Shown: positions 7,019 through 15,479 of the stretch, in pieces
How positions within the stretch are numbered: the first letter of the stretch is position 1
Layout: every line of letters begins with the position of its first letter
From: Aurantiacibacter atlanticus
Lineage (GTDB): Bacteria; Pseudomonadota; Alphaproteobacteria; Sphingomonadales; Sphingomonadaceae
Assembly: GCF_001077815.2 (NCBI RefSeq)
Contig: NZ_CP011310.1
Location: forward strand, 1,674,001 to 1,738,000
DNA length: 64,000 nt
Direction: 5' to 3'
Program-made: the position numbers and the translations under genes
Notes under the pieces: generated by a model
Seen by the model: the letters and a program-made list of their open reading frames with translations, nothing else
Databases searched by the model: none
What the model was told of the DNA's origin: nothing

Positions 7019-9001
7019 ATGAGCGACGATCCCACCCGTTTTTCCAACATGGCAAATGCCATCCGCGCGCTGTCGATGGATGCAGTGCAGGCGGCCAATT
7101 CGGGGCATCCCGGCATGCCTATGGGCATGGCCGATGTGGCAACGGTGCTGTGGTCCGATTACCTCAAATTCGATCCTGCCGCGCCTGACTGGGCAGATCG
7201 TGACCGTTTCGTGCTTAGTGCCGGGCATGGCTCCATGCTGATCTATTCGCTGCTGCACCTGTCAGGCTATGCAGCGCCAACGCTGGATGACATCAGGAAC
7301 TTTCGCCAGTTAAGCAGCCCATGCGCGGGTCATCCGGAGAACTTCCTGCTCGACGCGGTAGAGGCCACCACCGGCCCGCTGGGGCAAGGACTGGCAATGG
7401 CAGTTGGCATGGCCATGGCAGAGCGGCATCTCAACGCCGAATTCGGAGATGATCTGGTCGATCACCGCACTTGGGTTGTTGCGGGGGACGGGTGTCTGAT
7501 GGAAGGCATCAACCACGAAGCAATCGGCCTTGCGGGCCATCTGAAGCTGGGCCGGCTCGTCGTTCTTTGGGACGATAACAACATCACCATCGACGGCGCA
7601 ATTTCACTGTCCTCCTCAGAAAATATCCCCGCACGTTATGAAGCCACTGGCTGGCATGTTGTCAGCTGTGATGGGCACGACGAAGCCGATATTCGCCGTG
7701 CGCTGGATGAAGCCGTGGCCGAAACCGGCAAGCCCACGCTGGTGCGATGCACAACAGTAATCGGCAAGGGCGCACCCACCAAGAGCGGCACGAGCAAGAT
7801 CCACGGGGCGCCGCTGGGTGAGGACGAAATCGCTGCCGCCCGCAAGGAATTGGGCTGGCCTCATGATCCCTTCGTCATTCCTGAGGATGTGCTGGCCGAT
7901 TGGCGGGCCACTGGCGAACGCGGCGGCAAGGCGCATGCCGATTGGGTGACGCGCCGCGACGGGTCTTCGCACAAGGCAGAATTTGAACGCCGCATGTCAG
8001 GCGAACTTCCTTATGGAGAGAAGGCTGGCCGCACCTTGCGCAAATGGCTCGAATCGCCGGAAAAGCTGGCCACGCGCGCGGCCAGTGAAAAGACGCTCGA
8101 AGTGCTCACCCCGCATATCCCGGAAATGTTCGGAGGCAGCGCCGATCTGACAGGTTCCAACAACACCAAGACCGCCGCGACAGAGCCTTTCACTGCCGAG
8201 AATTACGGCGGGCGCTATGCCTATTACGGCATTCGTGAATTTGGCATGTCAGCCGCAATGAATGGCATGGCGCTGCATGGCGGCATTATTCCTTATGGCG
8301 GCACCTTCCTGATCTTCTCCGATTATGCTCGTGGCGCAATCCGCCTGTCGGCATTGCAACAGGCGCGTGTGATCTATGTGATGACGCATGATTCAATCGG
8401 GCTGGGCGAGGATGGCCCAACGCATCAGCCGATCGAACATTTGCAGTCGCTCCGCGCGATGCCCAATGTGCTCGTCATGCGTCCAGCGGACCGGGTGGAA
8501 ACAGCCGAATGCTGGAACATCGCTTTGCAGCAGAAGGATCGCCCAACCGTCCTCGCGCTCAGCCGCCAGGGCTTGCCACAGGTGCGCAATTCGCCTGACG
8601 AGATAGGCATGTGCGAAAAGGGCGCTTATCGCCTGAAGCGCGCAGGCAGCAAGCGCGCGGTTGTACTGGTGGCCACTGGTTCGGAAGTGTCGCTGGCGCT
8701 CGATTGTGCAGAAAAGCTGGAGAAGCAGGGCATCGGCGCCGATGTCGTCTCTATGGTATGTACCGAATTGTTCGATGAACAGGACGCGGCCTATCGCGCC
8801 GACATGCTGCCTGCAGACGTATTCAAGGTGACAATTGAAGCAGGCACCACCTATGGCTGGGAGCGCTATTCGGGGACAGATGGCATGCAATTTGGCATCG
8901 ACCGTTTCGGCGCATCGGCCCCGGCACCCGCATTGTTCGAAAAATTCGGCCTCACGGCAGAGGCAATCGTTCCAAAGATCATTCAGAAAATCAACGGTTA
9001 A
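7019..9001 (+). CDS. tkt: Transketolase
   Basis: Transfers two-carbon units in the pentose phosphate pathway. The 660-residue protein has the N-terminal ANSGHPGMPMGMAD ThDP-binding region, the GDGCLMEG...DDNNITIDG diphosphate motif, the central SADLTGSN transketolase signature, and the GEDGPTHQP loop. The start is set at the ATG at 7019 (MSDDPTRFSNMANAIR). A 36-codon extension to 6911 is open but not typical of the family. It heads a run of central carbon genes: gap follows after 15 bases and pgk after a further 12. Confidence 0.95.
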   Translation: MSDDPTRFSNMANAIRALSMDAVQAANSGHPGMPMGMADVATVLWSDYLKFDPAAPDWADRDRFVLSAGHGSMLIYSLLHLSGYAAPTLDDIRNFRQLSSPCAGHPENFLLDAVEATTGPLGQGLAMAVGMAMAERHLNAEFGDDLVDHRTWVVAGDGCLMEGINHEAIGLAGHLKLGRLVVLWDDNNITIDGAISLSSSENIPARYEATGWHVVSCDGHDEADIRRALDEAVAETGKPTLVRCTTVIGKGAPTKSGTSKIHGAPLGEDEIAAARKELGWPHDPFVIPEDVLADWRATGERGGKAHADWVTRRDGSSHKAEFERRMSGELPYGEKAGRTLRKWLESPEKLATRAASEKTLEVLTPHIPEMFGGSADLTGSNNTKTAATEPFTAENYGGRYAYYGIREFGMSAAMNGMALHGGIIPYGGTFLIFSDYARGAIRLSALQQARVIYVMTHDSIGLGEDGPTHQPIEHLQSLRAMPNVLVMRPADRVETAECWNIALQQKDRPTVLALSRQGLPQVRNSPDEIGMCEKGAYRLKRAGSKRAVVLVATGSEVSLALDCAEKLEKQGIGADVVSMVCTELFDEQDAAYRADMLPADVFKVTIEAGTTYGWERYSGTDGMQFGIDRFGASAPAPALFEKFGLTAEAIVPKIIQKING

Positions 9002-9016
9002 GCAGGAGTTTCTCTC

Positions 9017-10024
9017 ATGGCGACAAAGGTATCCATCAACGGTTTCGGACGCATCGGAAGGCTTGTCGCACGGGCAATCCTTGAACGGGACGACCATGAT
9101 CTCGAACTGGTGGCGATCAACGATCTTGCCGATACCGATGCCAATGCCCTGCTATTCGGTTTCGATAGCACGCATGGCCGCTTCCCCGGCACGGTGGATG
9201 TGGATGGCGATGCGCTGGTCGTGAACGGCAAGCGTATTGCAGTCACCAGCGAACGTGATCCTGCCAACCTCCCGCATGCATCCATGGGTATCGATATCGT
9301 CCTTGAATGCACGGGCTTCTTCCAGAGCCATGAGGCCGCCAAGCCACATCTTGATGCAGGGGCCAAGCGCGTGCTGATTTCCGCGCCTGCCAAGAATGTG
9401 TCAGCAACCATCGTTTATGGTGTGAACCATGATGTGCTGACGGCCGATGATTTGATCGTTTCCAACGCCAGCTGCACCACCAACTGCCTGGCACCGGTGG
9501 CCAAGGTGCTTAATGACGCGGTGGGCATAGAGCGCGGTTTCATGACCACGATCCACAGCTATACCAATGATCAGCGCATGCTCGATCAGATGCATTCGGA
9601 TATGCGCCGGGCGCGTGGCGGGGCACAAAACATGATCCCTACCACTACGGGTGCTGCCCGCGCTGTTGGCCTTGTGCTGCCTGATCTGGCCGGCAAGCTG
9701 GATGGGTCATCAGTCCGCGTGCCGACTCCCAATGTCAGCCTTATCGATCTGGCGTTCACGCCCAAGCGCGATACCACTGCAGAGGAACTGAACGCTGCGC
9801 TGAAAGCTGCTGCGGATGGGGCGATGAAGGGTGTGCTCGACTTCACCGACAAGCCTCTTGTGAGCTCTGATTTCAATCATCACCCGGCCAGTTCCACCGT
9901 GGATTCACTGGAAACCGCCGTGCTGGAAGGCAAGCTTGCCCGCGTGGTCAGCTGGTATGATAATGAATGGGGCTTCTCCAACCGGATGATCGACACCGCC
10001 GGGGCGATGGCGAAGTTCCTCTAG
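9017..10024 (+). CDS. gap: Glyceraldehyde-3-phosphate dehydrogenase, type I
   Basis: Oxidises glyceraldehyde 3-phosphate to 1,3-bisphosphoglycerate with NAD(P). The 335-residue protein has the Rossmann start INGFGRIGR at residues 7-15, the catalytic cysteine in SNASCTTNC (Cys153) and the activating histidine in [10 protein letters not shown] (His180). Asp at about position 36 of the cofactor loop (AINDLAD) suits NAD. An AGCAGGAGTTTCTC leader supplies the ribosome site. It is likely co-transcribed with tkt and pgk. Confidence 0.95.
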   Translation: MATKVSINGFGRIGRLVARAILERDDHDLELVAINDLADTDANALLFGFDSTHGRFPGTVDVDGDALVVNGKRIAVTSERDPANLPHASMGIDIVLECTGFFQSHEAAKPHLDAGAKRVLISAPAKNVSATIVYGVNHDVLTADDLIVSNASCTTNCLAPVAKVLNDAVGIERGFMTTIHSYTNDQRMLDQMHSDMRRARGGAQNMIPTTTGAARAVGLVLPDLAGKLDGSSVRVPTPNVSLIDLAFTPKRDTTAEELNAALKAAADGAMKGVLDFTDKPLVSSDFNHHPASSTVDSLETAVLEGKLARVVSWYDNEWGFSNRMIDTAGAMAKFL

Positions 10025-10036
10025 GAGATTGTGAGC

Positions 10037-11239
10037 ATGGCCGCGTTCAAGTCACTCGATGATCTTTCGCAGGATCTTTCCGGCAAGCGCGTTCTGGTGC
10101 GGGTCGATCTCAACCTGCCGATGAAGGATGGTCGCGCGTCCGATCTTACAAGGGTGAAGGCGGTCGCCCCGACGATCCTCGAACTTGCCGATCGCGGGGC
10201 CAAGGTCTTGCTGCTGGCGCATTTCGGGCGGCCCAAGGGTGAACGCCATTCGACCATGTCACTGTCCATGGTGCAGGGCGATGTCGAACGGGTCACGGGC
10301 CGTGAAATCATGTTCATTTCCGAAGTCGCGGGGCCGGTGGTCGAACAATCCATCGACATTCTTGGCGACGGCAATATCGGCATTCTGGAAAACACCCGTT
10401 TTTGGCCCGGTGAAGAAGCGAACGACCCCGAATTTGCCAAGAGCATCGCTGCAAATGCCGACATTTATGTGAACGATGCTTTCTCCGCTGCGCACCGCGC
10501 ACATGCCAGCACGGAAGGGCTGGCGCGTTTGCTGCCCGCTTATGCCGGGCGCGCGATGGAGGCTGAACTGAAGGCACTGGATACGGCTCTCGGCACGCCC
10601 AGGCCGCCAGTCGCAGCCGTGGTCGGCGGGGCCAAGGTTTCCACCAAGCTTGCGGTGCTGGAAAACCTTTCCCGCAAGGTGCAGCACCTCATCATCGGTG
10701 GCGGCATGGCCAATACCTTCCTCGCCGCCAATGGCGTCGATGTCGGCAAAAGCCTGTGCGAACACGATCTGACCGATACAGTGAAGGATATTCTTGCCGC
10801 CGCAGACGAAGCGGGCTGCACTGTCCATCTGCCGTATGACGTGGTGGTGGCAAAGGAATTTGCTGCCAATCCGGCAAGTGTGCGCACCTGCAATGTGCAC
10901 GAAGTGGCCGCGGACGAGATGATCCTCGACATCGGGCCGCAGGCGACAGAGGCGCTGGGCGATGTGTTGAAGACCTGCGCCACGCTGGTTTGGAATGGCC
11001 CGCTGGGCGCGTTTGAAATCCCTCCGTTTGACGAAGCGACCGTGGCACTGGCGCTCACGGCGGCTGCGCTGACACAGGATGGCTCGCTTATCTCGGTGGC
11101 AGGCGGCGGCGATACCGTTGCTGCGATGGCCCATGCGGGCGTTGCCGATGATCTCACCTATATTTCGGCAGCAGGCGGCGCTTTCCTCGAATGGATGGAA
11201 GGGAAGGACCTTCCCGGCGTTACCGCGCTGGAAGCCTGA
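10037..11239 (+). CDS. pgk: Phosphoglycerate kinase
   Basis: Transfers phosphate from 1,3-bisphosphoglycerate to ADP. The 400-residue protein has the N-terminal R-V-D-L-N-L-P-M signature near residue 22, the LLAHFGRPKG substrate loop, the glycine-rich VVGGAKVSTK segment at about 196, and a C-terminal SVAGGGDTVAA nucleotide loop. The ATG at 10037 is chosen over a GTG at 10031 because AGGAG at 10024-10028 is correctly spaced only for the ATG. Confidence 0.95.
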   Translation: MAAFKSLDDLSQDLSGKRVLVRVDLNLPMKDGRASDLTRVKAVAPTILELADRGAKVLLLAHFGRPKGERHSTMSLSMVQGDVERVTGREIMFISEVAGPVVEQSIDILGDGNIGILENTRFWPGEEANDPEFAKSIAANADIYVNDAFSAAHRAHASTEGLARLLPAYAGRAMEAELKALDTALGTPRPPVAAVVGGAKVSTKLAVLENLSRKVQHLIIGGGMANTFLAANGVDVGKSLCEHDLTDTVKDILAAADEAGCTVHLPYDVVVAKEFAANPASVRTCNVHEVAADEMILDIGPQATEALGDVLKTCATLVWNGPLGAFEIPPFDEATVALALTAAALTQDGSLISVAGGGDTVAAMAHAGVADDLTYISAAGGAFLEWMEGKDLPGVTALEA

Positions 11240-11243
11240 CACT

Positions 11244-11888
11244 GTGAGCGATGTCCGACAGCTTTTCTCTACCCCCTTCGTCATAGACCGTCTGCAATCG
11301 CAGTCGGGCATCAATCTCCTGCGCGAACTGATTGAGACAGAGCGTGCGCGCGATACTGCAGGCGTTTCAATTTCCAATATCGGCGGCTGGCACTCAAACA
11401 CGCAAATGCTCGAATGGGGTGGCGAAGTGGCGCGCGCGCTGGCGTTCAAGGCGATGGGCATGGCCGATAGCCAAACTGTGGACGTAAAATCGTCGGATGA
11501 AAGCCGGTTCGGCTGGGTGCCGGAAATGTGGGCCAATGTCTCGCACAAGGGGCATGCCAACCAGTATCACACCCATCCGGGCAGCTTTTGGTCGGCTGTC
11601 GCTTATGTCGATGATGGATATGCGGGCAATGATGATCTGACGCTTGGCGGAGAATTGCAATTGCTCGATCCGCGCATGCCGATGATTCGCATGTCCGCGC
11701 CCGATCTCAGATTGCGGGGCGCCGATGGACTGCCCCAGCCGAGTGAAATTTCCATCCGGCCACAAACTGGCATGATCGTACTGTTTCCCAGCTGGCTGCA
11801 ACATGCGGTGCGCCCTTTCACAGGCGGGGGCACGCGCATTTCAATCGCGATCAATCTGATTGCTGCCATAAAACCGTCTAAGGGATAG
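11244..11888 (+). CDS. Putative 2OG-Fe(II) oxygenase (TIGR02466-like)
   Basis: The 214-residue protein carries the pattern of the TIGR02466 family of putative iron/2-oxoglutarate oxygenases: N-Q-Y-H-T-H-P-G-S-F-W-S (His109, His111), a later D-P-R motif, then LFPSWLQHAVRPF (His187) and TRISIAINL (Arg198), fitting two iron histidines, a distal histidine and a 2-oxoglutarate arginine. The GTG at 11244, five bases after the pgk stop, is the most likely start. The substrate is unknown. Its 3' end overlaps the convergent lipoprotein gene by 11 bases. Confidence 0.7.
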   Translation: MSDVRQLFSTPFVIDRLQSQSGINLLRELIETERARDTAGVSISNIGGWHSNTQMLEWGGEVARALAFKAMGMADSQTVDVKSSDESRFGWVPEMWANVSHKGHANQYHTHPGSFWSAVAYVDDGYAGNDDLTLGGELQLLDPRMPMIRMSAPDLRLRGADGLPQPSEISIRPQTGMIVLFPSWLQHAVRPFTGGGTRISIAINLIAAIKPSKG

Positions 11889-12303
11889 ACTGGCCTTCGA
11901 AGGTAAAGCGGTACCGTGCGGGATCAATCGGTCCTGCACCTGCCACTTGTCCCGGTTCGACCGACACGAGCGAAAGTGAATATCCCCTCAATCGTAATGG
12001 GTTAGCAAGCAAAAGCGAGACTGTTTCGCGCCAACCTGAACCGTTAATCCGCGTTTCCACAATGATCGTGCCTGCATGTGTGCAGCGCGCATTGATCGGG
12101 CAGCGCGAATCCTGTGTCACGCGCATCGGCGTCAAAACAAGCTCGCCTATCATCACCGGCTGGCCGAGCGCCACCGCGCTGCCTTCAGGCAAAGCGCTTT
12201 CGCTTCCCTCGACGGGAGCATCCGCCGTGGCGATACAGCCTGCAAGCCCGAAGAAGACGAGGGCGGCCGCAGCTTTGCCAAGGATCGAGTATCCCGATGT
12301 CAT
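11878..12303 (-). CDS. Small lipoprotein of unknown function
   Basis: From the ATG at 12303 the protein has 141 residues and a lipoprotein signal ending in the lipobox L-A-G-C at about residues 20-23. The mature part is a compact beta-rich domain with a D-S-R-C-P-x5-C-x-x-A-G motif that may form a disulfide; similar Cys-Pro/Cys motifs occur in uncharacterised secreted proteins of several phyla. A longer frame to 12396 adds a non-signal extension and is rejected. Function is unknown; the likely location is the outer membrane or periplasm. Confidence 0.65.
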   Translation of the reverse strand: MTSGYSILGKAAAALVFFGLAGCIATADAPVEGSESALPEGSAVALGQPVMIGELVLTPMRVTQDSRCPINARCTHAGTIIVETRINGSGWRETVSLLLANPLRLRGYSLSLVSVEPGQVAGAGPIDPARYRFTFEGQSIP

Positions 12304-12347
12304 GGGCGAATTATTGTCCTTTGTACTTTCTTCGTGCTGAACATGGA

Positions 12348-13100
12348 TCAACGGTGTTCTGGATTGGGCCAGCCCGGCTTGCAGCCATCGTCCCATTCTT
12401 TCCGGACATTGCCCACGGCGGGATAACCGCCATTGTCCTTCAGCATGCGTGCGGCGTGCAACAAGTTAAACGCCATGAAGGTGGTGTTGCGCTGGGTGAA
12501 TGTATTGTCGAAACCGGTGCGGTTGCCGTCCTCTTGTGTGTCGCCATAGGATGCGCCGGGGCCTGCTTCGCCGATCCAGCCGCAATCAGCCTGTGGCGGG
12601 ATTGTCAGGCCGACATGGCTCATCGAATAGAGCACGCCCATGGCAACATGCTTGATGCCATCTTCATTCCCCGTGATCACGCAACCGCCAACCTTTCCGT
12701 AAAAGGCATATTGGCCCTTGTCATTCGTCTCGCCTGAATGGGCATAGAGCTTTTCGATAAAAGCCTGCGCGATGGAGCTTTTTTCGCCGAGCCAGATCGG
12801 CGTGCCCAGGATGACGATATCGGCTTCGAAAACATCGGGGGAGAGTTTTGGCCAGTCATCCTTTTTCCAGCCATGCTCGGTCATGTCAGAATACACGCCG
12901 GGAGGCAGATCATAGGCGGACAGGCGGTGACGTTTGACGCCAACATTTTGGGTGGCAAAGATTTTTGCCACCACGTCCAGCAGCGTGTCAGTGTGCGATG
13001 GCTCATCAGGATGTTTGAGCGTCGCGTTGAAAATGACTGCTTTCAGGTCCGAAAAATCGATATCGCTTCCGGTGCGAACCAGTCTTTGTGCGTCGCTCAT
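12348..13100 (-). CDS. Flavodoxin-fold NAD(P)H-dependent oxidoreductase
   Basis: A 250-residue protein of the flavodoxin/NADPH-dependent FMN reductase fold. The N-terminal beta strand leads into a phosphate loop (NATLKHPDEPSHTDTL), and the FMN-ring contact region reads ILGTPIWLGEKSSIAQAFIEKL. Similar proteins reduce flavin or quinones. The start at 13100 is preceded on the minus strand by AAGGAG. A long upstream extension to 13655 is spurious, as it runs antisense through the aldolase gene. It is divergent from fda, with a perfect 18-bp palindrome between them. Confidence 0.75.
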   Translation of the reverse strand: MSDAQRLVRTGSDIDFSDLKAVIFNATLKHPDEPSHTDTLLDVVAKIFATQNVGVKRHRLSAYDLPPGVYSDMTEHGWKKDDWPKLSPDVFEADIVILGTPIWLGEKSSIAQAFIEKLYAHSGETNDKGQYAFYGKVGGCVITGNEDGIKHVAMGVLYSMSHVGLTIPPQADCGWIGEAGPGASYGDTQEDGNRTGFDNTFTQRNTTFMAFNLLHAARMLKDNGGYPAVGNVRKEWDDGCKPGWPNPEHR

Positions 13101-13174
13101 GCTGATGAAGGCTCCTTCGTTCATGTGCGGGGCCGTGAATAAGTGGCTTTCCTGCACGGCTCCGCCTGTTCTTG

Positions 13175-13192
13175 CGCACCAAGCTTGGTGCG
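13175..13192. promoter_or_regulatory. Perfect 18-bp palindrome, candidate operator
   Basis: CGCACCAAGCTTGGTGCG is an uninterrupted perfect palindrome in the 210-base divergent region between the flavodoxin-fold oxidoreductase (start 13100) and the class I aldolase (start 13311). It sits 75 bases upstream of the first gene and 118 bases upstream of the second. Its symmetry and position fit a dimeric repressor or activator site. The bound protein is unknown, and a hairpin role in a leader RNA is possible. Confidence 0.5.
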
Positions 13193-13310
13193 TCTTTTCG
13201 TGCGCTTGTCTCTGTTCAACAAAGCCCCTACCGAATCGGTCCCGGTTGCCATCAAAGCAATGGCGCAATAGGAGCTTCGGCAGGAAATCCACCAGGATCA
13301 GGAGCATTGC

Positions 13311-14198
13311 ATGAACACCGCCGACATGACCGCCAGAATCGCATCGGGGAAAGGCTTTATCGCCGCGCTCGACCAATCGGGCGGCTCCACGCCCAAGGCA
13401 TTGCGCGGATACGGTGTTTTGGATGATGAATGGTCCGGCGATGAAGAAATGTTTGGCAAGATTCACGAGATGCGCAGCCGCGTGATCACTGCGCCAAGCT
13501 TTGCCAATGGCAAGGTGATCGGTGCGATTCTGTTCGAAAGGACGATGGACAGCAAGGTGGATGGCAAACCCACCGCCGATGCACTGAAAGATCGCGGCGT
13601 GGTGCCGTTCATCAAGGTCGATCAGGGCCTCGCAGATGAAGCCGATGGCGTACAATTGATGAAGCCGCTCGACAAGCTGCCCGCGCTGCTCGAAAAATCC
13701 GTGGCGAATGGCATGTTCGGCACCAAAATGCGTTCAGTCATCAAAAGCGCCAACCCGGCCGGGATCGCCGCAATCGTCGCGCAACAGTTTGAAGTGGGCA
13801 ATCAGATTATCGATGCTGGCCTGATGCCCATGCTGGAGCCTGAATATGACATCACGGCCGAGGATCGTGCCAAGGGTGAGGAAATCCTGAAGTCGGAAAT
13901 CGTCAAGCATCTCGATGCTTTGCCTGATGGCCGTCAGATCATGCTCAAGCTTTCGATCCCGGTAACGGCAAATCTGTACAAGGATTTGATCGATCACCCC
14001 AAGGTGTTGCGCGTCGTTGCGCTTTCGGGCGGCTATTCGACGGAGGAAGCCTGTGCAAAACTGGAAAAGAACCACGGAATGATTGCCAGCTTCAGCCGCG
14101 GTCTTCTGCAGGATCTACGCGCTGACCAGAGCGATGCGGAATTCGACGCGACATTGGGCAAGGCGATTGATTCCATTTGCGCAGCTTCCAGCTCCTGA
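13311..14198 (+). CDS. fda: Class I fructose-bisphosphate aldolase
   Basis: Cleaves fructose 1,6-bisphosphate through a Schiff base, without metal. The 295-residue protein has the family start GKGFIAALDQSGGSTPK (residues 13-29), a V-D-Q-G-L segment, and the Schiff-base lysine in IMLKLSIP (Lys213). It belongs to the bacterial class I group of about 295 residues rather than the DhnA type. An AGGATCAGGAGCATTGC leader gives a strong ribosome site. thiE follows after six bases, probably on the same transcript. Confidence 0.93.
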   Translation: MNTADMTARIASGKGFIAALDQSGGSTPKALRGYGVLDDEWSGDEEMFGKIHEMRSRVITAPSFANGKVIGAILFERTMDSKVDGKPTADALKDRGVVPFIKVDQGLADEADGVQLMKPLDKLPALLEKSVANGMFGTKMRSVIKSANPAGIAAIVAQQFEVGNQIIDAGLMPMLEPEYDITAEDRAKGEEILKSEIVKHLDALPDGRQIMLKLSIPVTANLYKDLIDHPKVLRVVALSGGYSTEEACAKLEKNHGMIASFSRGLLQDLRADQSDAEFDATLGKAIDSICAASSS

Positions 14199-14204
14199 CT
14201 GCAT

Positions 14205-14822
14205 ATGACTGAATGCCAGCTCTACCTGATTTCCCCACTCGACGTGGGCGGAAGCTTTCCTGATCGGCTTGATCGCGCATTGGCCGCTGGGGAGGGGCTG
14301 GCAACGGCATTCCAGTTCCGCGTCAAGGATGTGGATCAGCATGAGGCAGCACGTCTGGCAGCGCCACTGCAGGAAATCTGCGCCGCCCGTGATGTTGGCT
14401 TTGTAGTCAATGACAGTATCGCGCTGGCCAAGCGGCTTAAGGCCGATGGCGTGCATCTCGGCCAGGGCGATGGGGATATCAGGGAAGCCCGTGAAGAACT
14501 TGGCCGCGATGCGCAGATCGGCGTGACGTGCCATGCCAGCCGCCATCTTGCGATGGAAGCGGGCGAGGCGGGGGCAGACTATGTTGCCTTCGGAGCCTTC
14601 TTCTCCAGCGAAACCAAGGGGAGCGGGCATCGGCCCGATCTTGAAACTCTAGAATGGTGGTCTGGTCTGTTTGAGATTCCTTGCGTTGCAATCGGCGGTC
14701 TAACGCCAGACAATTGCAGCCCGTTGATTGAAGCTGGCGCAGATTTTCTCGCGGTGAGCCATGCAGTGTGGGGCGGGGACGAAGTAGCGGCTGTAAAGGC
14801 GTTTGCGAAAGTCATGGCGTGA
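14205..14822 (+). CDS. thiE: Thiamine phosphate synthase
   Basis: Joins hydroxymethylpyrimidine diphosphate to thiazole phosphate to make thiamine phosphate. The 205-residue TIM barrel shows FQFRVKD near 36, N-D-S-I-A-L-A followed by GVHLGQGD near 87, GVTCHAS near 106, ADYVAFGAFF...TKG near 130 and VAIGGLTPDN near 165, the conserved ThiE order. No TPP riboswitch fits in the six-base gap after fda. The next gene starts at an overlapping GTGA. Confidence 0.85.
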   Translation: MTECQLYLISPLDVGGSFPDRLDRALAAGEGLATAFQFRVKDVDQHEAARLAAPLQEICAARDVGFVVNDSIALAKRLKADGVHLGQGDGDIREAREELGRDAQIGVTCHASRHLAMEAGEAGADYVAFGAFFSSETKGSGHRPDLETLEWWSGLFEIPCVAIGGLTPDNCSPLIEAGADFLAVSHAVWGGDEVAAVKAFAKVMA

Positions 14823-15391
14823 AGATCGCGCGTGCGATCGTACCTGCCCTGATGGGGTGGGTCGGCGCTGTTGCCTATTGGATCGGAACGGGTCCGGAAG
14901 AAACGCCAGACAGCCATGCAGAGGTGGCAATCGTATTGGGTGCCGCGGTGGACGGGGATACTCCTTCGCCGGTTTTCCGTGAACGAATCGCCCATGCAGT
15001 GAATTTGCACGGGGATGCTCGCGTCTCGATCCTGCTCTTCACAGGCGGACGGGGTGAAGGCGACGATTTGGCTGAAAGCGAAGCGGCCCGTGCTACGGCG
15101 CTGGAAGCGGGCGTGCCGCGAGATGCGATCCTGGTCGAAACTACTTCCACCACCACCATGCATAATCTGGTCGAGGCGCAAGTGATGATGCGCGATGCCA
15201 ATCTGGACAGAGCACTTATCGTCTCGGACCCGCTGCACATGCGCCGTGCAATGGGAATGGCCGAAAGTTTGGGGATCGATGCGCAGCCAAGCGCAACGCC
15301 AACCACGCGCTATCGATCCTTCGGCAAGAAGGCGATATTCCTCCTGCGTGAGACATGGTTCATGCATCGTTTCTGGCTGTTCGGCGAATAG
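14819..15391 (+). CDS. DUF218 / ElyC-SanA-YdcF family membrane-anchored protein
   Basis: A 190-residue protein with one N-terminal membrane helix (about residues 2-20) and a DUF218 domain: VAIVLGAAV near 39, LLFTGGRGEGDDLAESEAAR near 75, and TTTMHNLVEA near 111, then LIVSDPLHMRRA. Family members such as SanA and ElyC affect envelope integrity and vancomycin tolerance; the biochemical role is not settled. The start is the GTG at 14819, overlapping the thiE stop. The two envelope enzymes immediately downstream (L,D-transpeptidase, M23) fit a cell-wall context. Confidence 0.75.
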   Translation: MKIARAIVPALMGWVGAVAYWIGTGPEETPDSHAEVAIVLGAAVDGDTPSPVFRERIAHAVNLHGDARVSILLFTGGRGEGDDLAESEAARATALEAGVPRDAILVETTSTTTMHNLVEAQVMMRDANLDRALIVSDPLHMRRAMGMAESLGIDAQPSATPTTRYRSFGKKAIFLLRETWFMHRFWLFGE

Positions 15392-15479
15392 GCGCGAAGC
15401 TGGCTTCGGAAACAAGTGACGGGTCGCCCGTTGACCATCGCAAAGGGCGGTAGACCGCCTGCAATTCGAGGGTCTTGAA

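Noticed and set aside
10259..11560. 433-residue minus-strand open frame
   Set aside because: Antisense to pgk and the oxygenase gene; no recognisable domain and no start signal.
12348..13655. 435-residue open frame continuing upstream of the flavodoxin-fold gene
   Set aside because: The upstream third runs antisense through the aldolase gene and lacks the protein's fold; the real start is at 13100 with a ribosome site.
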